Below the pieces are notes generated by a model, which worked only from the letters and a program-made list of their open reading frames with translations, made no database searches and was not told the DNA's origin. Below are positions 43,723 through 52,860 of a DNA stretch of 64,000 nucleotides, one piece after another (the stretch's first letter is position 1; each line of letters starts with the position of its first letter). The stretch covers positions 118,159 to 182,158 of the forward strand of contig JAKSLH010000005.1 in NCBI GenBank assembly GCA_024401335.1, written 5' to 3'. Made by a program: the position numbers and the translations under genes. Source of the stretch: Bacteroidales bacterium (GTDB taxonomy: Bacteria; Bacteroidota; Bacteroidia; Bacteroidales; Marinilabiliaceae).

Positions 43723-44643
43723 ATGAGGGGAATTACACTTTACTATATCCTGATATCTTTGATTATTATATCATGTTCATCAAACAATGATGAAACAATG
43801 CCTGATATACCTATATGCAAAGAGCAACAAGGACTCCCACTAGACAAGGAATCCATTAAAATCCTATTTATAGGAAATAGTTTTACAGCAAATCTGATTT
43901 CATATTTGCCTGATATTTTAATAAACAGACATGTCAATAATGTAAACTTTTCTTTTATCGTTAATCAAGGAGAATCATTATGTGACATATATTCAAGAAT
44001 AATTAACGACTCTATTACCGAATATCATTCCTGGGACAATGGCAAAATAACCAAGAATAGCATCGGAATAAATGAGCTTATACTTTCTAACGAATGGGAT
44101 GTTATCACACTCCAGCAAGTATCCGGAATGTCTGGATTGTATAGTACATATCAACCTTATCTAAATCTTATAGTCAATCACATAAACGACCTCTCTCCTA
44201 ACACTTGTATTGCGTTCCACTCTACTTGGTCCTATGCTTCCATGTGTGAAGTACCTCAATTCAGTTATTTTTCAAACTCATCTGAAATAATGACTCAAGA
44301 AATCATTAAAGCACGTAATAAGGCTTTATATGACAGCAAAATCAAAGTTCTTATTAATAGCACAGAAGCCATTGATTCACTAAGAAGAACTCATAAAAAT
44401 AATCCACCATTGGATTTAACCTATGATGGACTTCATTTGGCAGACGGAATTCCGCTCTACCTTGTGGCGTGCGTTCTTTATGAAACAATTATTGCTCCTA
44501 TAAACAATAATTGTATTTTAGACAAATCTTTCTATTATAGCAATAAAGACATAACAATCACACAGGAAGATGCTTACTTATGTCAAAAAATCGCTCATTA
44601 TTTCGCTCATGATTCTCACTTGGTACCACCAGACACAAAATAA
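43723..44643 (+). CDS. DUF4886-family SGNH-like lipoprotein
   Basis: 306 residues. Lipoprotein signal ending LIIISC (lipobox Cys). The catalytic-type block ILFIGNSFTANLISYLPDIL (Ser in GNS) and the C-terminal YDGLHLADGIPLYLVA (Asp/His) are the SGNH-hydrolase hallmarks seen in DUF4886 proteins. It is probably a periplasmic or outer-membrane esterase acting on an acylated glycan, which would make the upstream acyltransferase its counterpart. The function is inferred. Its 3' end overlaps that of the convergent hydrolase gene by 28 bp (44616-44643). Confidence 0.78.
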   Translation: MRGITLYYILISLIIISCSSNNDETMPDIPICKEQQGLPLDKESIKILFIGNSFTANLISYLPDILINRHVNNVNFSFIVNQGESLCDIYSRIINDSITEYHSWDNGKITKNSIGINELILSNEWDVITLQQVSGMSGLYSTYQPYLNLIVNHINDLSPNTCIAFHSTWSYASMCEVPQFSYFSNSSEIMTQEIIKARNKALYDSKIKVLINSTEAIDSLRRTHKNNPPLDLTYDGLHLADGIPLYLVACVLYETIIAPINNNCILDKSFYYSNKDITITQEDAYLCQKIAHYFAHDSHLVPPDTK

Positions 44644-46481
44644 GTAATACCATTACTAACAATTTCTTTGTCTCCTGAATATGGCATAACGTTGCCCATA
44701 TAATCGACTGCATACTCATATTCACCAACTAAATCACCAACATACCTAGACGCTCCTGTCGTCCAGATACCACACACCTTCACTCCATCAGGACGTAGCC
44801 ACGAACTAATATAACAATCCTTAATAACATCAAGACTAGGTCTGGTCGATCCATCTGGCAACATTTGTGTCATAGTTTTATATGCTATATACGCAGGTTT
44901 AGGCGAAAAATCACTATGTAGCAAACCATAATTGTCTTCACTATAAAAAGAATTTCTCTCCAATGCTCTTAAATTATACCAAAAAACCTTGTCAACGCCC
45001 ATAGAAAATGCAATTATATGCTCTCGAGCAACACGACGAGCTTGCTCTTTCTCCTTGTTCACATATCTTGGCAAATCCTGACGCATTGAAACAATGATAT
45101 TCCCTTTCAAATCACTATCTAGTTTGTAAATACCTACAAGGCTACCACTATAATCCTCATTGCCAGCTTCTAACATTGATATAAACTGATCTCCCTGTTT
45201 TAAATTATCGGTAGTCAAATACCTAGCGGACAATTTTTTCTGTATTTTTTTATACCTAGGTAAAGAGAAATCACCCACCTCATGTGCCCAAATCGGTTTT
45301 TCTGGGACATTCATCTTTCTAGCTATTGAAGACCACCACAACATTACTGACATATGAATATCCCGATAATTAGCAATACCCACTTGCTGAAATGTCCCAT
45401 CTTGCTTTAAATTGTAATAAAATGGCATACTATACGCCAAAACTAATGTTCCACCACGACGAACATAGTCTACAATATTGTTCCAAAATTGATATGGAAA
45501 CATTTCCTGAGAAGAAGCAAACAAAACAGGCACATCAACAACATCTATAGCATTCAATTCATCTAACGCTATGTATTTAACCTCCTTATATTCCCCACAA
45601 TATCTCTCCACCTCATCTGAAGACAATGCATGATATCCATAATAATAATCCCGTATAATAGCAACTTTACAATCCCTAGATATATTAAGTTTTTCCAAAG
45701 CCTGTGGAAGGGCCTCGCTATAAAATGATTCGTTTGTAATCGTATCAATGGCCGTATGCATCCCCATTTCGGTCATCCATACAGGTCTATTCCACTTATT
45801 CTTTGACATGCTATCTGATAACCGCTTAAACATACTAATATTAGCCTCTGGAGCAGCATAAGAATGAAGATTTACAATATCAAAATAGTTGTATGCTTGG
45901 TACTCATTAATCTTGTCTAACCAATAATCAGAAAGCCAAGACAAACTACCCATCAATACTATTGCATTAGGATTTGACTTTTTTATGACAGGATATATGT
46001 TTTTTAATAGACCGAAATATTTACTAGGCATATCATCTACATTCCTAATTAAGTCAGGTTCATTCATCACCTCCCAATAATTAGTTTTTGGGGAATAATG
46101 TTCAACACAAAATCGAACATACTTATTATATGACAAAGTATCTTCCCAACCATATCCATTAAATGACCTGTCCAAAATAGGTAACAAAAACTTCCCATTT
46201 GATGTCATATAATTAGCGACAGAATCAAGTATAGGAGAATAAAATGTACCTTTATAATCTCTAATTGCCTCGTGAATAAAATCTGTTCGCACCCATGAAA
46301 CATTAGCATTATTCAACGCTTCAAGGTTTTCCTTCATAAGATAATAATCTAAAGCAGGCCTACTAATATGAGCACACATTCCATATGGAGAATCTAACGT
46401 TGCTTTATTATTTTGAGCAAATAAAGTCAACGAAAAAAAACACATGGAAATAATTGTATTCTTACGAATGAAATATTTCAT
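44616..46481 (-). CDS. Secreted GH39-like (clan GH-A) glycoside hydrolase
   Basis: 621 residues from ATG 46481, beginning with a signal peptide (MKYFIRKNTIISMCFFSLTLFAQ). A TIM barrel of clan GH-A is indicated by WEVMNEPDL (acid/base Glu141) and WMTEMGM (nucleophile Glu238). Residues ~310-420 look like a flavodoxin-like/trimerisation domain (FPYQFWNNIVDYVRRGGTLVLAYS), then a beta-rich end. Such hydrolases inside polysaccharide loci (compare PslG) trim or release polymer in the periplasm. The start overlaps the preceding LbH acyltransferase gene by 20 bp. Confidence 0.78.
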   Translation of the reverse strand: MKYFIRKNTIISMCFFSLTLFAQNNKATLDSPYGMCAHISRPALDYYLMKENLEALNNANVSWVRTDFIHEAIRDYKGTFYSPILDSVANYMTSNGKFLLPILDRSFNGYGWEDTLSYNKYVRFCVEHYSPKTNYWEVMNEPDLIRNVDDMPSKYFGLLKNIYPVIKKSNPNAIVLMGSLSWLSDYWLDKINEYQAYNYFDIVNLHSYAAPEANISMFKRLSDSMSKNKWNRPVWMTEMGMHTAIDTITNESFYSEALPQALEKLNISRDCKVAIIRDYYYGYHALSSDEVERYCGEYKEVKYIALDELNAIDVVDVPVLFASSQEMFPYQFWNNIVDYVRRGGTLVLAYSMPFYYNLKQDGTFQQVGIANYRDIHMSVMLWWSSIARKMNVPEKPIWAHEVGDFSLPRYKKIQKKLSARYLTTDNLKQGDQFISMLEAGNEDYSGSLVGIYKLDSDLKGNIIVSMRQDLPRYVNKEKEQARRVAREHIIAFSMGVDKVFWYNLRALERNSFYSEDNYGLLHSDFSPKPAYIAYKTMTQMLPDGSTRPSLDVIKDCYISSWLRPDGVKVCGIWTTGASRYVGDLVGEYEYAVDYMGNVMPYSGDKEIVSNGITYFVSGGTK

Positions 46482-47184
46482 ATTCTGTTTTGTATTGTCC
46501 TTTCCCATACTGGCTAATTATATTATCTACATCAAAGTCTCCAATGTGCCTAATTGCACTACTTACATATAAACCAGGTGATGTCAAATTCTTTGCTACA
46601 CATGTTCCCGCTCCTACCGTTACTCCACTACTAATCTCAACTCCTGCACACACAATAACGGAGGAGCCTATGTAACAATGGTCACCGATAACTATAGGTT
46701 TATCTACCCTTACTCTTTTATATGAAGATTGACTATAATAAAACGAATGCGTCCAAAACTGACTACCTAATCCAGCAATACAGACACCTCGTCCTATTGT
46801 TATGTCATGAGTCAAATCGAAAATATGTCTAACAGCTATTCGGGCAGAATCCAACATCACAAAACGACTTGAAGCAATATTAAACATAGGAGCACTTATT
46901 TTATTGCTTTTATACAATTCTGCATTATCACTCAAATCAACTATTATCTTGCCACGAATTATATTTAGACTGCCAATAAAGACATTTTTCCCAATATTAA
47001 TGTTAATAACCTGAATCCAATTCCCATTACCTATTTGTGAATCTTCCCCTATATTAATTGTTTCTGATATAATAATGCTAAATCCTATTCTAGCCCTCTT
47101 ACCAAGTGAGAACCTATTTGTATGAATCTTCCTTAAGATGAAAGATGGTGTAAGAAAAATAAGTATTGCCCTCAACAAAATCAT
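46462..47184 (-). CDS. Left-handed beta-helix (hexapeptide-repeat) acyltransferase
   Basis: 240 residues with imperfect hexapeptide repeats (IGEDSQIGNG, NIGKNVFIGS, ITIGRGVCIAG, VIGDHCYIGSSVIVCAGVEISSGVTVGAG). The His in FWTHSFYY is a candidate catalytic base. It is of the CatB/LpxA/maltose-O-acetyltransferase type and would acetylate a sugar of the repeat unit in the cytoplasm. It is compactly placed, 3 bp after the GT2 stop and overlapping the GH gene. Confidence 0.85.
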   Translation of the reverse strand: MILLRAILIFLTPSFILRKIHTNRFSLGKRARIGFSIIISETINIGEDSQIGNGNWIQVININIGKNVFIGSLNIIRGKIIVDLSDNAELYKSNKISAPMFNIASSRFVMLDSARIAVRHIFDLTHDITIGRGVCIAGLGSQFWTHSFYYSQSSYKRVRVDKPIVIGDHCYIGSSVIVCAGVEISSGVTVGAGTCVAKNLTSPGLYVSSAIRHIGDFDVDNIISQYGKGQYKTEYEIFHS

Positions 47185-47187
47185 AAA

Positions 47188-48147
47188 TCACCTAGTCTTT
47201 ATATGATTGTATACATAAGAAACAAGACGAGTTCCTCCGAATGACAACAAAGCTGCGTATCTTGCTTTTCGTCTTACCCTACTGTTTTTCAAAACTTCCC
47301 ATCTAGTATGAATTATATATTCCCATAAGGATTTCTTTCTAATATCATTATCAGGCATACTCATGTATATTCTAAACACAAAACTAAAAATTCGACAATT
47401 AACCGCTTTACGAATAGGATCCAACGACACATCATTATTTAATTGTGAAACTATTTTAAGCATACTTTGATACTTACGCTCATTGAATGCCGATCCCTCT
47501 ATACTATTATTTCGAACTAAATAATTATAATACGGATAATCTGAATATGCGATTTTTAAAGCCTTTAACATAACTTTATAAATAGTAGGCAAATCATCAA
47601 AAGATATTCCTACCGGGAAATATATGCTATCAAACAAAGACTTTTTATATAATTTACATGGTGCTGTAGTATCAAATAGCTCTTGATAAAACATTGCTTC
47701 AACCGCTTCATAAGAAGACATCACCTTTATATCCAGATCATCATATGCCGTCGTTTCTATTACATACGGCTCATATACCAGTTTAAATGTTGAGACTGCA
47801 ATATCGGCTCCTCCCTTTATTATCATGTCATACAAAAACTGAATATATGTTGGAGAAATAGTATCATCACTATCCACAAATGTCAAATATTCTCCATTTG
47901 CCATAGAAACGCCTACATTTTTTGCAGACGACTGTCCCTGATTATTCTGATGAACCACACTTATATTATGATATCTCTCCACATACTGGTCGCATATCAT
48001 AGAAGTATGATCAGTAGATCCATCATCAACTAAAATGACTTCAACATTGGGATATGTCTGAGCCAAAATTGAATCAACACATCTTGCAACGTAATCTTGC
48101 ACATTAAAACATGCAACAACTATTGATATCAGCGGTGAGGATTCCAT
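47188..48147 (-). CDS. Family 2 glycosyltransferase
   Basis: 319 residues. IVVACFNVQDYVARCVDSIL, LVDDGSTDHT and FVDSDDTIS are the GT2 nucleotide-sugar and DxD motifs of capsule-type inverting transferases. The C-terminal half is variable, as usual. The start lies 19 bp inside the upstream GT2 gene, suggesting coupled translation. Confidence 0.9.
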   Translation of the reverse strand: MESSPLISIVVACFNVQDYVARCVDSILAQTYPNVEVILVDDGSTDHTSMICDQYVERYHNISVVHQNNQGQSSAKNVGVSMANGEYLTFVDSDDTISPTYIQFLYDMIIKGGADIAVSTFKLVYEPYVIETTAYDDLDIKVMSSYEAVEAMFYQELFDTTAPCKLYKKSLFDSIYFPVGISFDDLPTIYKVMLKALKIAYSDYPYYNYLVRNNSIEGSAFNERKYQSMLKIVSQLNNDVSLDPIRKAVNCRIFSFVFRIYMSMPDNDIRKKSLWEYIIHTRWEVLKNSRVRRKARYAALLSFGGTRLVSYVYNHIKTR

Positions 48148-49184
48148 TTCTTCTTAATATTAGAATAAAAAGTAAACAATTGGCCAATCCCAAACCTCAC
48201 TATATGGTTAGGACGTTTGTTCTTATTACGCCAATAACGAACAATCCAACTCCTAAAATCATAATGAGCAACCTTAAAATACTCTTGTTCCCCCAATTCT
48301 TTTATTCTATTGTCTATTGACGCTAAATCTAATTTAGCAAAATCATCGTCCGACATATAGACCAACGCATTGAAGTAAAAATTAAAACACCTATTTTCAC
48401 TACGGAATCTCAGATAATTCGCCAAATTAGGCTTTTTCACTTCTGGCTGAGTTCTCCTATATTCAATCATCGACATCAAACTCTTTGCTTCATGAGATAA
48501 AGACTTTACCAATACAGATGAATCCATTGTTTGACCAGCGCGACCAATATAATAACAATATACAAGTGAATCGACAAAGGCAACATCATTGACATGGAAC
48601 AACGGTTTATATGTCCACTCTGCATCCGTATATGAAATACCTTCTGTTTGAACGTATTTCATTCCACGAAGTAACGTTGTCCGAAAAGCTATCTGATGCA
48701 TCTGAAGACGATAAAAATCATCTGTACCAAAAACTTCATCAACATTATATATCTTGGATTCTTCCCACTTAGATGAATAGTTAATAATAACTTCATCACC
48801 ATCCGAGAATACCCATTTATAATGAGTGATAAACATGTCACACTCTAAGTCCTTCAAACATGACAAAAGCGAAATAAGACCATCAGTATCATACCAATCG
48901 TCTGCATCCAACATCTTTACATATTTTCCACGAACTAATGGAAGAGCTGCATTTACGCACGATCCATAATTACCATTTGGCTTATCAACAACAACTACAA
49001 CGTCCGGACGTTTTTTCTCGTACTCTCGAGCTATATCTAGAGAACTATCCTTGCTTCCATCATTTACAACAATAACTTCTATGGAATCAGAAACGTCTTC
49101 TCGTGTTACAGAATCAAGACAACGACGTAAATAAATTTCCATATTATACGTCGGAACTATCAGAGTCAATAACTTTTCATTCAT
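48129..49184 (-). CDS. Family 2 glycosyltransferase
   Basis: 351 residues. LIVPTYNMEIYLRRCLDSV, VVNDGSKDSS and MLDADDWYD mark a GT2 enzyme. Its start overlaps the EpsG stop by ATGA (49181-49184), so it is translated with it. Donor and acceptor are unknown. Confidence 0.9.
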   Translation of the reverse strand: MNEKLLTLIVPTYNMEIYLRRCLDSVTREDVSDSIEVIVVNDGSKDSSLDIAREYEKKRPDVVVVVDKPNGNYGSCVNAALPLVRGKYVKMLDADDWYDTDGLISLLSCLKDLECDMFITHYKWVFSDGDEVIINYSSKWEESKIYNVDEVFGTDDFYRLQMHQIAFRTTLLRGMKYVQTEGISYTDAEWTYKPLFHVNDVAFVDSLVYCYYIGRAGQTMDSSVLVKSLSHEAKSLMSMIEYRRTQPEVKKPNLANYLRFRSENRCFNFYFNALVYMSDDDFAKLDLASIDNRIKELGEQEYFKVAHYDFRSWIVRYWRNKNKRPNHIVRFGIGQLFTFYSNIKKKWNPHR

Positions 49185-50302
49185 ATTCCCAAAATTTCAG
49201 ATTTATAAGGGATTGTATTACCTGTCATACCAACCATTCTAAGCCATATTATAATAAATGCCACGCATAATAATACTCTCATAACAAATTTCGTTTGAAG
49301 TGACATTACATCAGAAGAAAAAACATTCGGCAACAAGAACATATAAGGCATACAAAAATAACACGACATTCGAGTAGCAAAACCTGTATATAATCCTAAA
49401 AACTGTGCCATAATATCGGTAACAACAAGCAATAACAATACAAACAACGTTTTATGATCACTAATGTTATTATATTTGGCTATAGCTATCAAAAACAGCA
49501 ACATAAAATCACCTAATATCAAAATAGTCAAAAGAGTTGGCTTGAAATGATCACCACCACCATCTCCACCATATATCACGTAATCTGCAAATCGCCCACC
49601 TAGCAAGGCAACCCATGACAAAATAGTCTTGAATATCACAGCAATAATAAGGCAGCCCAAACCATATGCTACAGCAAGTGTCTTACGAACTGCTTTTTTC
49701 TTATTGTATATAAGAATTATTGCCCAGAAAAACAACCCTGCCATAGTAGCTGTTTTATGGAAAAACATCGCAAGAATCAGTAACAGGAAAAATAGTCCGG
49801 TTCTATTATCTTTATACAGATATGTAAAAGCTATAGCCAGATAGGCCATAGCAATCATCTGCCTCATCAGATTGAAGGACAAATTGTAGTAGCACAACAT
49901 GAATATTAGCATTGACATCCATATTGGCGAATAGTTTCTCATCCGACATGCTGCTGCATAGCCCATTGAAAGAAACAAAAACTCTATAAGAAAAAATGCT
50001 GCAGAAATGTGATCAGAAACTGATGCTGCGATCCAGTTAATTGTCTTAAAAACAAATTCTAGCTCTGATTGTTCACAGTAATCTATAAAAGAACTACAAC
50101 GTTTTGCGGCATAAAAGCAATCGTATTCATATACCATCACATCCACTCCCACAGAGATATTTCTCATGGCAGCAAACAAAGATGGAACTACTAACGCAAT
50201 AAATGAGAAAAGAACAAAAAGTACCTTGCTCCTAACGTACGACTTCTCAGCTAATAGAAATAGTAGACATGTAAATGCTATGATGAAAAAATATACTATC
50301 AT
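49181..50302 (-). CDS. EpsG-family membrane protein, probable polysaccharide polymerase
   Basis: 373 residues with about ten membrane segments. EpsG-type landmarks are AAMRNISVGVDVMVYE near the start, the RNYSPIWMSMLIFMLCYYNLSFNLMRQMIA stretch, and AMFFHKTATMAGLFF. It is the best Wzy polymerase candidate in the locus: it would join lipid-linked repeat units in the periplasm. It begins after a 185-bp gap containing an AT-rich hairpin. Confidence 0.85.
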   Translation of the reverse strand: MIVYFFIIAFTCLLFLLAEKSYVRSKVLFVLFSFIALVVPSLFAAMRNISVGVDVMVYEYDCFYAAKRCSSFIDYCEQSELEFVFKTINWIAASVSDHISAAFFLIEFLFLSMGYAAACRMRNYSPIWMSMLIFMLCYYNLSFNLMRQMIAMAYLAIAFTYLYKDNRTGLFFLLLILAMFFHKTATMAGLFFWAIILIYNKKKAVRKTLAVAYGLGCLIIAVIFKTILSWVALLGGRFADYVIYGGDGGGDHFKPTLLTILILGDFMLLFLIAIAKYNNISDHKTLFVLLLLVVTDIMAQFLGLYTGFATRMSCYFCMPYMFLLPNVFSSDVMSLQTKFVMRVLLCVAFIIIWLRMVGMTGNTIPYKSEILGI

Positions 50303-50453
50303 ATTTCAGTATAAAAACTATACCAATTATCTACCTCTTCCTATAATCACAGAATAAAGAATCAACTCTATTACCTATGCTTAACATATTTACCCCTTCC
50401 ATTTCAAATTGATTACAGCTAATCTTGTAATGATTAAACAAGACTCCCAATAC

Positions 50454-50481
50454 AACAATAAACCTTGAAATGTTTATTGTT
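50454..50481 (-). terminator. AT-rich hairpin between GT2 and EpsG genes
   Basis: Perfect 10-bp inverted repeat AACAATAAAC / GTTTATTGTT with an 8-base loop, beginning 7 bp after the GT2 stop on the minus strand. The stem is weak (mostly A-T) and no clear T-tract follows on the minus strand. It may attenuate transcription or be an RNA processing site rather than a terminator. Confidence 0.35.
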
Positions 50482-50487
50482 TTTGAT

Positions 50488-51417
50488 TCACATTAGTCCT
50501 ATATTAGGATTTCTTGTAATAACACCTTTTATTACGTTCTTTACCAGATAATAACTCACTTTTATTATTGCTTTACAACGTGGGATTTGATATTTTGCTA
50601 ATATTCCCATCCCTTTTTCCCCTAACGATCTACTCCTTAAGAATAGTTTAGCGACTTGATTATAATGACGATAAACATTAACCTTAATACCATGATCAAT
50701 AAAAAATCTTTCAGATCGAGAGAAAACATCTACTCGTACGAACTCCTTTTCTTCGTTTATACTCACACTTGTCGATCCTTTACGAACTGTAATACAATAT
50801 CCTGCTTTCGGTTCAACAGCAATTGTTTTTGCATAATAACCAACAAGATAAGAAAAAGTTGTATCGTTATGTATTGGAGTCTCATCAAACCTTATTTTTT
50901 TTTCAGTAACCATCTGCCTTTTGACAATCTTACTCCAAGGTTCCCCAAACTCAAAACGCAGCTTTTTTTCGCTTTCTTTTTTGTCAATATTCCATAGTTC
51001 AATGAATTCATTCAAATGCCAAGCTCTGTTGCGATTCATATAAGTATCGGTATCAAGACTATTAGCATTAAAATATACGACATCCTCTTGAACATTTTGA
51101 TACTTATCAAAAATATCACTAATGCAATAATTAAAGAAATCATCAGCATCTACAAACAATAGCCATTCCCCATTTGCATTATCTATACCAATATTTCTGG
51201 CCCGCCCGGCTCCCTTGCCACTTTTATCAAAAATAATTCTCGTATTAGGTCTATTGAGGCCTGGGAATCTACTGAAATCTACTATTTCACTATCACTGTT
51301 ATCATCCACAACAACAACCTCGACATCATCTCTGAGAGGTATTGAAGCTAAACATCTAGCAAGAAGATTAGGAATGTTTTTATGAGGTATTATTATTGAA
51401 TAAACTATATCTGCCAT
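50488..51417 (-). CDS. Family 2 glycosyltransferase
   Basis: 309 residues from ATG 51417, 7 bp after the upstream stop; an in-frame ATG at 51435 would overlap it. IIPHKNIPNLLARCLASI, VVDDNSDSE and FVDADDFFN are the GT2 motifs. It probably forms one linkage of the repeat unit. Confidence 0.88.
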   Translation of the reverse strand: MADIVYSIIIPHKNIPNLLARCLASIPLRDDVEVVVVDDNSDSEIVDFSRFPGLNRPNTRIIFDKSGKGAGRARNIGIDNANGEWLLFVDADDFFNYCISDIFDKYQNVQEDVVYFNANSLDTDTYMNRNRAWHLNEFIELWNIDKKESEKKLRFEFGEPWSKIVKRQMVTEKKIRFDETPIHNDTTFSYLVGYYAKTIAVEPKAGYCITVRKGSTSVSINEEKEFVRVDVFSRSERFFIDHGIKVNVYRHYNQVAKLFLRSRSLGEKGMGILAKYQIPRCKAIIKVSYYLVKNVIKGVITRNPNIGLM

Positions 51418-51424
51418 CTTATTT

Positions 51425-52564
51425 CTATAACACACTATATAGATCTTCCATCATTTTTATATAATCGCTTTTACTTCTGCCAACATTCAAAATCTTTCTA
51501 TTGTTTTCTTTGGTTGCATTATCTAATTCCTCATCAATCTCTTTTTGATTCAACTCTGATTGCACAGAGAACACCTTAACTCCAAGACTTTTGAAATGAG
51601 CGTATGCAATAGATGTTTCTGACAAAAAGACTTTACATCCCATTAAAAGAAGCAACATAATATTCCCAAGCGCTTGTTGTCTTTCATGAAAGAAAACTCC
51701 AACACTACAACTCTGCAATATCTTGTTATAGTCATCATATGATATGAAATCAACCAAAGGACGACATGAGTTGCCAAAGATTTTGCCACACTCACATGTT
51801 ACAGCCTGCACATATTCTGGAGAACCGGCATAACTCAACGGAACATATATATTTCTATTTGAAATATCTAGTTCTTTGAAATACTCAATAAGGTCTAAAT
51901 GATTATTTTCATGGGCGGCGGAATTGCCTACCAATATATTATTCCCACTGAACGATTTCACACCACTTATATCAGAAAATGATGATGGTGATAAATATTT
52001 ATAAACGACCCTCTTTGCATTGAAATATGATGATTTTTTACACAAATCATACTCTATAGGTAGTACTCCAGAGTAATAATCAACACGCTTTATAGCATTT
52101 ACATACTCATTATTAAACTTTTTATCTCTTACATGATTGGGAACCCACTTTATTATAGACTTTACTTTCTTAAGAAAGCTATTTTCCAATTTTTTCATCA
52201 AGGCTTCCGTTTTCTCATGGTGCAACTTTATGTATATTATAGATTCCCCCCTATCACGATATATATCAAACCCCCATGAAAACCAAAAAACCTTAACATT
52301 TCGAGGTATTTTCACTATTAAAGCCATTTGCATAACAATAAGTGAATGTAAATATACAGCATCGTATTTATTATCTAATAGATACGAAAGAAAACTTCCT
52401 TCTGAGATAAACTTAATACGTGATGTGAAATGTATATACTTCAGAACTACAGGTTTACCTATAATAACATAATGATGAATACAATTACCTGATGCCATAT
52501 CATGACATGTAATCACATCATCAATAAACTTCTCATCCCTTACAATGTTCAGTATTCTATACAT
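51425..52564 (-). CDS. GT56-like glycosyltransferase (WecF-type)
   Basis: 379 residues. The C-terminal region NILVGNSAAHENNHLDLI and HERQQALGNIMLLLLMGCKVFL parallel WecF, which transfers Fuc4NAc from TDP-Fuc4NAc to a lipid-linked disaccharide. A DegT-type aminotransferase, needed for 4-amino sugars, is encoded in the same locus, which fits. The N-terminal part is divergent, so the donor may differ. It starts 14 bp after the truncated decarboxylase. Confidence 0.68.
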   Translation of the reverse strand: MYRILNIVRDEKFIDDVITCHDMASGNCIHHYVIIGKPVVLKYIHFTSRIKFISEGSFLSYLLDNKYDAVYLHSLIVMQMALIVKIPRNVKVFWFSWGFDIYRDRGESIIYIKLHHEKTEALMKKLENSFLKKVKSIIKWVPNHVRDKKFNNEYVNAIKRVDYYSGVLPIEYDLCKKSSYFNAKRVVYKYLSPSSFSDISGVKSFSGNNILVGNSAAHENNHLDLIEYFKELDISNRNIYVPLSYAGSPEYVQAVTCECGKIFGNSCRPLVDFISYDDYNKILQSCSVGVFFHERQQALGNIMLLLLMGCKVFLSETSIAYAHFKSLGVKVFSVQSELNQKEIDEELDNATKENNRKILNVGRSKSDYIKMMEDLYSVL

Positions 52565-52578
52565 AATACAATAATTAT

Positions 52579-52860
52579 CTAGGATTCCTTATAATCAAAA
52601 TCGAATGACTTCACAGGTCCGTTACAAATGATATTACTCGGACTATAACCACACAAAGAAACCATATCATACTCATCCTCTGACACGACTTCAGCATATA
52701 CTCCATTTTCATTTAGAGTTTTGGCTAAAAACGGAAGAGAATTGGTTTTTACAGAATATGCAACTATTGTTTGGGGCCAATTTAACTTTATTGCTTCATT
52801 GAGTTTCCCTAACTCATTGAGCAACTCCGCCTTGTCAAATACATAATACGGAGTCTTCAT
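52579..52860 (-). pseudogene. Truncated PLP-dependent decarboxylase (LysA-like), N-terminal fragment
   Basis: 93 residues from ATG 52860, against ~400 for the family. It begins TPYYVFDKAELLN and contains IVAYSVKTNS, with the PLP-binding Lys, and EVVSEDEYDM, then stops soon after CNGPVKS. The remaining barrel and the C-terminal domain are absent from all frames of the flanking sequence; the next gene starts 14 bp on. A deletion remnant is most likely. The start still overlaps the ATP-grasp stop (TGATG), so it is probably still translated. Confidence 0.8.

Noticed and set aside
50303-50453. Short minus-strand frame starting MLSIGNRVDSF in the gap
   Set aside because: Only about 19 codons, with no recognisable family; could be a gene remnant but cannot be supported.
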